From: Apostichopus japonicus
Taxonomy: Eukaryota; Echinodermata; Holothuroidea; Aspidochirotida; Stichopodidae
Length of the DNA: 62,500 nucleotides
Direction of reading: 5' to 3'
Assembly (NCBI RefSeq): GCF_037975245.1
Contig: NC_092577.1
Span: 2,252,501-2,315,000 of the forward strand
Shown: positions 50,311 through 62,500 of the stretch, piece after piece
Layout: each line of letters opens with the position of its first letter
How positions within the stretch are numbered: the stretch's first letter is position 1
Notes under the pieces: model-generated
Told to the model about the DNA's origin: nothing
Databases searched by the model: none
Seen by the model: only the letters and a program-made list of their open reading frames with translations
Made by a program: the position numbers and the translations under genes

Positions 50311-51452
50311 AGTGCCATTTTAGTGAAATTATATTTCACGACTTCATTGGCCGAGTGCATCCAGCAATAAGGTTACACATAATATGTATCGTAACACGAA
50401 TCGGTGTGCTCAGCGATACAGTGAATTAAAATAACGGTCATTGTGTAATATACGGATACGTACTTAGTATATAACACAATATACTGAGTTGAGATGTATA
50501 GTTACTGTCGTAAACAAATGTAAACAATTCCATCAAAACATTTATTAAAGAAAAAGTAACTTTGTTTAGTACGATTGCTTTAAAATTTGATCAGACGGAA
50601 ATAACCGTGAACAAGGACATGGAACATTGCTTGTTTTGGAGAATGACGTTTACTGTTCCTTGAAACGTTCATTTCTTGAATCGAGAGTTTAACTCTGGCT
50701 ACTGTAGTATGTAACAACTGTCTTTAGTTGGTTCGATGACTTGGATCGCTGCTCTCAGGATATTTCAATATTGCATAGTTTGTCTATTCGAAGCCTCCAG
50801 TAGCTTCTGACAATTTAAACTAACGTTAGGCCTATGTTTGTTTCGGAGGCCGCTGAACACCATAACAATAATACCAGCATTGCTAGATAATCGTTATTGC
50901 TCGCACCTTGTGGTAAGTATACTTCAGGCTGAAGGCTAGATTTCTCGGAAATTTTTGGTCATCATTTTGCCATTGGGAGTGAATACATGGAGGGGCTTGT
51001 TGCCATACCATACTTGATCTGATTCGCTCGCCTGAATTACTTTAGGCATCTAGCTGGGATCTGGAGTATGCTTGTCGAGATAATCTTCTTATATTTGGAC
51101 AAAAGGTCAATCAGATTCGAAAACTGATAAACAAGTATAAATCACTGATTGATTAGTTGATTAATTTCATTACGATTCATCTACATTTCGATACTTTTAG
51201 TATTACTTATAGACCTAGTTTAGAAGCAATAAACTTTACATTTTAAGGAGCCCGGGTTAACGAGTGAGAGCTGGAGCCCTTAGCTTTTCTGCACCTAAAC
51301 TACATTTGACACAGAACCTTAAATTTAACTTAAGCACAAGCAAAATATAACAATGAATAATAAGTTACATTGGTACAAGTAACAAGGGTACTGTGGCTAC
51401 TAACTGGCACGCCAGCCAAAGATATGGTCGTATTGGGATGGCCACCAACTAA
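50311..51452. other. Non-coding stretch
   Basis: I see no gene, RNA or element terminus here. Confidence 0.4.
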
Positions 51453-51520
51453 GGGCTGATTAGCATAGTTGCTAGAGCGCAGGGCTTGTAATTCCAAAAG
51501 TTACCGGTTTTAATCCCTTT
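51453..51520 (+). repeat. tRNA-like sequence (TGT, Thr-like), probable SINE head or pseudogene
   Basis: TTAGCATAGTTGCTAGAGCGC resembles the D arm/A box of a tRNA, GGCTTGTAATTCC an anticodon arm with TGT, and ACCGGTTTTAATCCC a degraded T arm (B box GGTTTTAATCC). Acceptor stems do not pair well, which argues against a working tRNA. Confidence 0.45.
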
Positions 51521-53581
<2,061 letters not shown>

Positions 53582-53586
53582 ATACA

Positions 53587-55214
53587 TAGAAAGAGGGAGT
53601 GCGAGATACACACATCTCATCAGGGAGTTCCCTGCATGTCATAAAATCCTGCGTCACAGCTGCCAGTAATTAGGATAGGGCGCATCTGCCACACTGTATG
53701 GGAACAAAGGTGTCTAATACAAGTTCATCACTATAATATGAGTTATTGCTATGTAAAGATACTTACATACCATTATTTCACATTTATTTCAGTTAACCTC
53801 AACAGGTATAACATTCATGAGTATCGGATGAACTTGCTCTCACTCCAGCGATAAATGTACGTTGTTTCAAACAATCAGGCGTTGACGAAATATCCAACAA
53901 AAAGGACGCGAATTGATCATGTGTCTTTGACTCATTCAGTTCATGTATATATGCTACAATAAATGAGTCTATAGGAAACATATAATTGATAAATTTATGT
54001 CATGGTACGCGGTTTAGACAAATCGGTCCGCCGTACTGTTTCTTGCTTTAAGAACCAAATTCGAGTGATAGAGTGAGAAGATATTTTAGAATCCACTCCG
54101 TTTCCTTGTCGAAATATTATCATCAAGCTGCAGCACAGAAAGACGGTCTGCCGTAAAAACACTTTCTTTCTTTCTTTCTTTTGGTGTCCAAATAAAAGTG
54201 AATTTGATTTTTAAATTTGACTTGAGCACTGGGTAGATAAGTTCTCAGGTGACTTTAGTTTTAAATCAAAAAACGATGAACGACTCCGAGTACACCACGT
54301 CTTAAACTACCATTACGTGGTTTACACTCTTCAGTGTTGCTCCTGACAATTAGCTCCTTTCGGTAACATATGGTGTCTGTAAAAAGACCCAACCAACGTT
54401 CTTGGCTTTTTTCCTATATATACCGCTTCCTTCATAAGGTGTAAAAGTTCACTCGAGTCGGTATTTGAATTTTCTTTTCGCCAATAAATTAATGTCTTTT
54501 TCTAATGAAGTATCAAAGAGTTTAGCACAAGCAGGTAGAACTTAACTTTAAAGAATGTTCACGTTGGAGGCTGTTCTCAGATCACAAGACCGTAAGTTGC
54601 TTGCACTTTTCCGTTACGCTTTTTGCCCGCAAACTTGTTCTTCTAAGATAGAAACATCAAATTTCCTAATTTATTACTTAACCTTTAAGCAATATTTAAT
54701 ATCAATAAAACTTTGGTTACACATATATATATCTATGTAAATAGTTATGTATATATTTAATGTTTAGAAATAAGATATACCAGCAAGTATAGGCTTTTAC
54801 TCGGTTCTTATATATGATAACTGTACCCAGGAACAGAAGATGTCAGTCAGTACAAAATGTAAGACTCGAGGCTTACAACTTCCTTCTCCTCATTTCATGA
54901 ATATTCAGGCCATTAGGCCTACACACTGAAAACTCAAGTTTTACATTGAGTTTTACATCAAAACAATGTGTGTGTTTATTTTAGGGAGAAAGGGAACAGA
55001 AAATCGGTGGCCAGTTTCGGAGATCTTCGCCAGAAGGAACAAAATGTCATCATCAATCGTTGACAAATGTTTTAGTCGGTTATTTTGTATTTTAGATTTA
55101 GACACCCGGGAAAGAAATAGACCACTGCTACGGGTGTACGCCCCCCCCCCCCCCGTCTTTTCAAGCCCATATAAATTACTTTTTATCACAATCTTGTGTT
55201 TAGAGCTTACCAGA
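53587..55214. repeat. R1 repeat module, copy C
   Basis: The full-length R1 begins with GAGTGCGAGATAC and ends with AGAGCTA at a TA tract. It matches copy B along its length and includes the same CTTTC-run, TCACGTTGGAGGCTG and GGTGTACGCCC landmarks. No protein is supported; short frames are broken between copies. Confidence 0.88.
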
Positions 55215-57165
<1,951 letters not shown>

Positions 57166-57312
57166 CTTTAGAACTATTCGTCACAGTCACAGTCCCGATG
57201 CAAGGGGACTGGGGTTAGAAGCGGATCAGTCGTTCAGTAGTTTGGTTTTCGTGCCCAGGTTCTTTCCTGGGCGACTTTTTCTTAAAAAGTAGGCCTACCT
57301 TTAGAACTATTC
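57166..57312 (+). repeat. Partial U2-like unit lacking the U2 head
   Basis: The unit's linker (GTACCTTTAGAACTATTC) is followed directly by the 3' half (TCACAGTCCCG...GCCCAGG...CCTGGGC), with exactly the U2-like head and first hairpin missing. It precedes the single full unit of copy C. Confidence 0.75.
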
Positions 57313-57515
57313 GCTTCTCGGCCTTTTGGCTAAGATCATGTGTAGTATCTGTTCCCTTTCGAGGGGAATGGTGATGCACATCCGACGATGATCACACAGT
57401 CACAATCCCGATTCAAAGGGACTGGGGTTGATTGCGGATCAGTCGTTTGGTAGTTTGGTTTTCGTGCCCAGGTTCTTTCCTGGGTGACTTTTTCTTAAAA
57501 AGTACCAATTAAAAA
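57313..57515 (+). ncRNA. U2 snRNA-headed unit, copy C
   Basis: The U2 5' head (stem-loop I and GTGTAGTATCTG) is identical to the copy A units in this part, followed by the TTCCC/GGGAA and GCCCAGG/CCTGGGC hairpins. The second hairpin has AATCCC opposite GGGACT, still pairable through a G-U wobble. The base before the head reads TTCG, matching the 5' end of genuine U2 (ATCG) better than copy A unit 2 does. Copy C has only one full unit. Confidence 0.65.
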
Positions 57516-58706
57516 GTACCTTATATCAAGTAAGGACAAGTCTTATCATTGTAAGCCCTGCGATAAAACCTACAGACGATTGCACAACTTTCAGAGACAT
57601 GAGTGGACACATTCAGCCAAACAAGGCAATGAGTGCCTATGTTGTAGAGAGGAATTTCGCCAACGTTCTGCATTAAAGCGACACCACAGAATTCATACTG
57701 GAGAGAAGCCATTTAGATGCCGCAAGTGTAACAAACCGTTTCGTATATGTCAAGTCTGAGAGGTCACGAAAGGACACACACATGAGAAAAAAACCGTTCC
57801 AGTGCAATTTTTGCGATGAGAAGTTTGCCTGGAGAACATCCCATAGAAGCCACACGTGATTGCACACCGGCGAGAAGCCATTCCAGTATCAAATTTGCGA
57901 TAAAGTTTTAAAAAATAACAGCTCGTTGAGGTACCATTACAAGGCGCATACTGGCGAGAAGCACGTCGTTTGTAAATACTGCGGTAAAAGGTTCGCAAAT
58001 AATCGGAACTCGAGAGGTCACATGAAGATCCACGAAGGCAAAGAATCCTACCAGTGTTATTTTTGTGGCAGAGTTTATGCAGACTCAAGTCAATTAGAAG
58101 ACCACTGTGAAACACACAAGGGTGACACGCCTTCGAGTGCGCCGTGTGCAACGAAACTTTCAGCAAGCGTGGAAATTTGAATATTCATCAAGAGCAACAT
58201 GGATTCTTTCGTTGTTACACATGTGAGAAGAGCTTTAAATCGTCCTTAAATTTGGAAAAGCACAGAAGGTTACATTCCGGCGAGGATAGATTCCAGTGTC
58301 ATTACTGCGGCAAATGCTTTGCACGATCAGAGTATGTAATTCGACACGAAATGATACGTTCTAGGAACAAGGCGTTTTTGTGCAGTTCCTGCGGCAAAAT
58401 GTTCTCACAACTGGGTGCCCTCAAACGTCACGAGAAGACACATTCAGATGAAAGAACATACAAGTGCAATAAAAGATAAAGTGTATAACGATCCTAGTTC
58501 TTTGGCCAAGCATCAGTTGGTGCAGACTGCAGGGGGAGAAACCTTTTCAATGCCAATACTATGAGAAAAGATTCCGCGTTGCTTCCAGCATGCGAATTCA
58601 CGAGAGGTTACACACAGGCATACGGCATTATCATTGCAAGTACTGTGACAAATCCTTCAACTATGCAACAGGTCTAAGCAACCATGAGAAACAGCACACA
58701 GGGTGA
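57516..58706 (+). pseudogene. C2H2 zinc-finger gene, copy C (decayed)
   Basis: This is the paralogue of 4083-5291 with the same finger order. Its lesions are mostly its own: a 1-nt deletion in the third finger near 57741, a TGA where copy A encodes Arg (57857-57859), an altered linker at about 57776-57792, loss of the first zinc ligand of finger five (Cys to Tyr, FQYQIC), and a 1-nt deletion near 58127. Conversely it keeps the sense codon at the site of copy A's stop. The TAA after the CNKR end and the broken last fingers are shared with copy A, so the gene was already damaged at its 3' end when duplicated. Confidence 0.85.
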
Positions 58707-59296
58707 GCCGGATCAGTGGGCCCTTTGCATAGCATGGCCGGCCTTTTATTATAGGAGTGTGTGGAAAACATCGCTGAAGATGATTCATTTTTTGGCCTTT
58801 TTCCTGAGGCACAATGAGTATGACATGAGCCACTGATATTCACTCCTTATTCTCCAACATTTTCTGTATGAGTACAAAGTCACATATTTTTGTTATACTT
58901 TTTCCAACAATGTTGCCTTTATGGGTAAAGTTCAGTTTTCACAAAATTGTGCTGAAGGTGAGCGCTTTAGTTATATCTTAATTGCCAGGTGATATTTTAA
59001 TTCTTTGGAAATGAATTCATGAAATTATTTTCAACTTGTATGATATAAAAAAAAAACCAAGTTGAGCGAGTGAATTGCAAAAGGGGAGTTTTGTGCCTTG
59101 AGAATGTTGTAACGAATGTTACTTTTACCACGGTTATTCTGTTTCATTTCGTAACTTTTGTTATTGTTGTATTTCTAAGTCAACGCCACTTGTTCTTCTG
59201 ATTAAACTGAGGCTAAATTATGTAAAATTCCTTGTTTAAAGTAAAACTTTTTTTAAAAATTTACAAAGTTTGTCCAGTAGGTTTTGCAGCTGGTAG
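58707..59296. other. Duplicated non-coding DNA, copy C
   Basis: Collinear with copy A downstream of its zinc fingers (from 5292). No gene is seen. Confidence 0.6.
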
Positions 59297-59676
59297 CAAG
59301 GGCGTAGGAACCGGGGGGCTGGGGGCTGGGGGGCGCCAGCCCCCCAGTGAAAAATGTGGAGGGGCGGAAGTATCATTCCGCCCCCCCCCCGGTTCGCAAG
59401 TCAGAAAACCCCTTTTTCATTTCCAAATGAGAAAAATAATCTCATTTGGAGCACCAAATTGCATCTAAGGCCAGGTGAAAATACAAAATTAAGTTTACAA
59501 AATGGAGTGGGTGTTGAAGTGTGCTATATTGCACCAAATTGAATCTGAGGCCACCTGGAAATGCAAAAAATGCACACAAAAAAGGGGGGACACCCCCTCC
59601 CCTTAGACCCCTCCCCCAGGCTGGCCATCAGTCTTCAGCCCCCCCCCCCACTCAAAAGTACCTTCCTACGCCACTG
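59297..59676. mobile_element. hAT-type MITE, 380 bp, copy C only
   Basis: The terminal inverted repeats are CAAGGGCGTAGGAACCGG on the left and, in reverse complement, CAGTGGCGTAGGAAGGTA on the right. The exact 8-bp duplication GCTGGTAG flanks it (59289-59296 and 59677-59684). Copy A has a single uninterrupted GCTGGTAG at the same place (near 5868-5875), giving a direct empty-site comparison. It is closely related to 17727-18099 in reverse orientation. Confidence 0.95.
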
Positions 59677-59684
59677 GCTGGTAG

Positions 59685-60708
59685 TAACAGTCCTTTTCAA
59701 TATATTTTTTTCAAACGCCTTTAAATGTAATCGTTACACCAAGAAGTATGCCTTAAAAACCAACACAGTGTGTGAATTTCTGTTAAAGCCAGAGATTTTC
59801 AACGTTACCATTTTGTTTTGACTTTGTTACACCGCAATTATCTTTTTAAATTTCTATTTTGGTATCTATATAAGAAATTGTTATATCTAGACAGGTAAAA
59901 TGATCATTTTTGTATGCAAATTTCTTACCGGGATTTATTCATTTTTCCTTTGTTTTCATATGGCCCTATAAATACCCATTGTCTTTCTTGTTCAAATATA
60001 AATGATTTTTTTTCACTTTTTCTTGATTTTAATTTACATTGTTTTGTGGCAATATGTTCAGTAATACACATATATACACATATATATAATACACATATAT
60101 AGTTTTGGGGATTTAGATTTGAACCAGTAACCCTGCAGGAATACTGTAAGTTGGAACATGTTTTGTGTAGATACCAATTGACCTATATCCACATCAGAAT
60201 GAAAGCTTCTCTTAATAAGTTAATTGCCTTTCTGTAATTTGTTGTTAGCCATGCAGTGATCCCCTCAGGAATACAAGCAAGAATGAGTAAAAGTAATAAA
60301 TATTTAAGTACTGTTGTTTAAAGTTTTAATTATTTCTAAAGGTGCCTGTAAAGGTTTGCATATGTTCTATTTAGGTAGCAGATAGTATAAATTGTGCTAT
60401 TGTTTGATATAGTTTGGGATGTTCCATAACATATTTAGAATTGTGTGCTAATACTTTTGGGCACAATATTTCTGCTATTTCATGGACCAATAAAAATCAT
60501 TAATGTTATCATTTCCAGGTTATTTTTTGTTCAGTCCTGGATAGTTCAATATCTAAAGATTCAAAACATGTCTTGGGTATTTTAAAAAATGGTGGGGAGG
60601 TCAAGAAATGTCAACTTCTGAAATTGTTGGCGTTTTAGTGAGAGATCAGAAGAAGAAGTGTAAAATGTTGGCAAATGTCATAGTATTATAAATGTACTAT
60701 TATATTGA
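59685..60708. other. Duplicated non-coding DNA, copy C (continued)
   Basis: Collinear with copy A up to its SINE (ending at 6932). No gene is seen. Confidence 0.6.
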
Positions 60709-61018
60709 GAGCGTGGTGGCCAATTGGCTAAGGCGTCCGACTCGTGATCCAAGCATTGCTGGTTCGATTCCTGCCTAGTTCATTACGTTGTGTCCTTGGG
60801 CAATTTGCTTTATCTCACTTGCCTCTCTCCACCCAGGGGTTAAATGGGTACCTGTGAGGTAACTTTTCATTGGGAGCAGTATATAACTGCAGCTGGCTGG
60901 AGGGATTGTCTCTGGGACAGGTTATCATTGACCAGAGATAATATATAACGTCTGTAAAGTGCTTTGAGACCTATCGCTGGTATAAAGCGCAATAAATATC
61001 AAATTTTATAATTATTAT
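60709..61018 (+). repeat. tRNA-derived SINE, copy C
   Basis: A better preserved paralogue of 6933-7212: A-box-like TGGCCAATTGGCTAAGGCG, anticodon CGT, B box GGTTCGATTCC, a conserved body, then a LINE-type 3' end (AAGTGCTTTGAGACCTATCG, TATAAAGCGCAATAAATATC) and an ATT-rich tail. The 3' part matches the general style of CR1/L2-type LINE tails, which would supply the reverse transcriptase. Confidence 0.85.
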
Positions 61019-61612
61019 TGCTTATCAAATTCACATGGTCAGTGTTGTTTTTGGTGTGAGTGAAAAGTTACTTGCTGTAAGTGGAGATCAAAATGTGAAA
61101 ATCTTTAATTCTTAATATTGCAAGAATGATATTAACTTGTAGAAGTATGATTTGCAACAAGTGTGTAGTTTTCGGTGGAGGTTAAAGAGACCTTCAACAG
61201 ATGTCATTCATAGATTGAGAACTAAGTTTAAACCACAAACCTCCAAAAGGGTAGTATTGACTAGTGGTACATACACTTGGCATGTGGTTTTCCCATTACA
61301 ACTTCTATTGTTTTTCGGGTGTGGGTGAGCTATATTTTAGGTCAGCAGAGATAAAATTGTCAGAATCTTTCAAAGAAAAACAGCTTGTCTCAAGAATTGT
61401 TAACTTTGAGAAAAGTTTGTAATTGCATCATCACATTGTCTCACAATCACAATCAAGTAGAACACAGTCCACGTTGAGTATTAACATCTTATTTTATTGC
61501 AATACATAGTCATACTGTACAGGACAGACGAAGGACGAGATGTCCAAGATTACATGTTGACAGATGGAGAGACATGGTGAACAAGGACGAGCAGACGGCA
61601 TGCTTTAACTTA
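61019..61612. other. Duplicated non-coding DNA to the LINE junction
   Basis: Collinear with 7213-7810 of copy A. No gene is seen. Confidence 0.6.
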
Positions 61613-62500
61613 TAAGATAAGATAAGATAAGATTCACTTTATTAAACCCATTTCGGGTAATTAAATGCTCGATGTACAGAATAAGATGGATATAACATTA
61701 AAATACAGCACATGGAAAATGACTCACATAAAACAATAAGACAATAATGGCAAGACTAAGTATGATAAAAACAGTGAAGGTGTAACCAGAGGGCAAGAAC
61801 ACTAGCGACTGTAATTTTGATTATGAATTCTGATGCACTGTGGGACGAATGAGAAGGGGTGACGATTGGTTTTGGCTGTCGGCAGCCTCATCCTCCCGCT
61901 CCGAGGAATCACTGCATTCTGAAATTGTCTATGCAGTGGGTGGTCGACATCCTTTAAAATCTTGTCTAATTTCTGTTGGAGTAGATAGGTATAACATGAT
62001 GAGTAAGAGGGTTGGCTGTTGCCAATTATGCGGCCCGCCTGACGGATTAAAGAGTCTATACGGTTCTGATCTTCCTTTCTCGCATTCCCGCCCCAAGAAA
62101 TCAAATTGTAATTCCATACCCCACAAATGGTGGAAGTATAAAACATGGTCAGAATACGTTCATCAATTTGAAAAGTTTTCATTTTACGCAGACAGTGCAT
62201 TCTAGAGTTAAGTTTCTTCAGTGTGGCATCCACATGGCTATGCCAGGACAAGGAATTATCAAGTACAACCCCTAAGTATGTATAGTGATCCACACGCTCA
62301 ACATCATGGGCTTTAATACGGACAGGACTCGGGATAGCCCCACACTTACGGAAATCTATTACCATTTCCTTTGTTTTATTAACATTTAAAACCAGGAAAT
62401 TACTCTCACAATATTTCTCAAAATCACTGATTTGCTCAATATACTGGGTGTCATCATCTTTCGTCATCAACCCAATCAGGGCAGTGTCATCTGCAAATTT
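61613..62500 (-). mobile_element. CR1/L2-like non-LTR retrotransposon, 3' end (runs off window)
   Basis: Antisense to the window, the element ends at 61613 in a short tail of AAGATA/CTTAT pentamers preceded by AATAAAGTGAATC. It inserted at ACTTAT within the duplicated sequence; copy A has the uninterrupted site (7801-7820). It carries the end of the reverse transcriptase frame at 61802-62500. The 5' part, including endonuclease and catalytic RT motifs, lies outside the window. Confidence 0.85.
61802..62500 (-). CDS. Non-LTR reverse transcriptase, C-terminal part
   Basis: At least 222 codons are open to a stop at 61802 and continue past the window edge. Visible blocks: NKTKEMVIDFRKCG, then YTYLGVVLDNSLSWHSHV (the YLG motif after the RT palm), a KKLNSRMHCLRKMKTF helix, ICGVWNYNLISWGGN, RIDSLIRQAGRIIG, and a C-terminal tail with HPLHRQFQ and RSGRMRLP typical of CR1/L2/Rex1-style elements of fishes and invertebrates. 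No frameshift is seen, so this copy may be young. The catalytic ADD lies outside the window, so activity cannot be judged. Confidence 0.85.
   Translation of the reverse strand, partial: KFADDTALIGLMTKDDDTQYIEQISDFEKYCESNFLVLNVNKTKEMVIDFRKCGAIPSPVRIKAHDVERVDHYTYLGVVLDNSLSWHSHVDATLKKLNSRMHCLRKMKTFQIDERILTMFYTSTICGVWNYNLISWGGNARKEDQNRIDSLIRQAGRIIGNSQPSYSSCYTYLLQQKLDKILKDVDHPLHRQFQNAVIPRSGRMRLPTAKTNRHPFSFVPQCIRIHNQNYSR

Overview
This is a eukaryotic (animal) window: AT-rich, gene-poor, with GT-AG introns, C2H2 zinc fingers, a class A GPCR, phase-1 PAN/apple exons, tRNA-derived SINEs, hAT and other MITEs, and LINE and Ty3/gypsy remains. The element mix, including a gypsy fragment with integrase ahead of RNase H, fits a marine invertebrate deuterostome. 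An echinoderm such as a sea cucumber is my best guess; this is inference, because no species-diagnostic gene is visible.

Layout. (1) 1-7812 is one copy (A) of a segmental duplication whose other long copy (C) is 53587-61614. Both carry, in order, a (TA)n-bounded module R1, a second non-coding module, a small tandem array of a 206-bp unit whose first ~45 nt are nearly identical to the 5' end of U2 snRNA, a decayed multi-finger C2H2 zinc-finger gene, and a tRNA-derived SINE. A third, partial copy (B, 14006-15669) holds only R1, and a ~90-bp R1 start lies at 12222. (2) 7916-10112 is a 2.2-kb nested hAT-type non-autonomous transposon. (3) 12536-13474 (minus) is an intact intronless rhodopsin-like GPCR, the clearest complete gene. 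(4) 14000-31365 is mostly non-coding, with MITEs, an L1-type RT remnant and, at 28535-30552, a multi-exon integrase-derived gene with two reading-frame breaks. (5) 31366-38836 is a 7.5-kb satellite of a 49-bp monomer, about 150 copies, with 491-bp and 2108-bp higher-order duplications. (6) 43291-48603 (minus) holds three exons of a PAN/apple-domain gene; its large intron contains a decayed gypsy-like element with the unusual order integrase then RT/RNase H. (7) 52278-53575 is an exceptional (ATCT)n tract of about 305 perfect copies. (8) Copy C follows and is ended by a CR1/L2-like LINE in antisense (61613 to the window end).

How the parts relate. There is no operon-like functional unit. The main story is structural: duplication of a zinc-finger/U2-like block, independent decay of the two zinc-finger copies, change in U2-like unit number, a hAT MITE and a LINE found only in copy C, and very large differences in microsatellite length between paralogous sites. 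The most unusual item is the U2-headed 206-bp unit, which is neither an ordinary U2 gene nor a SINE I recognise.
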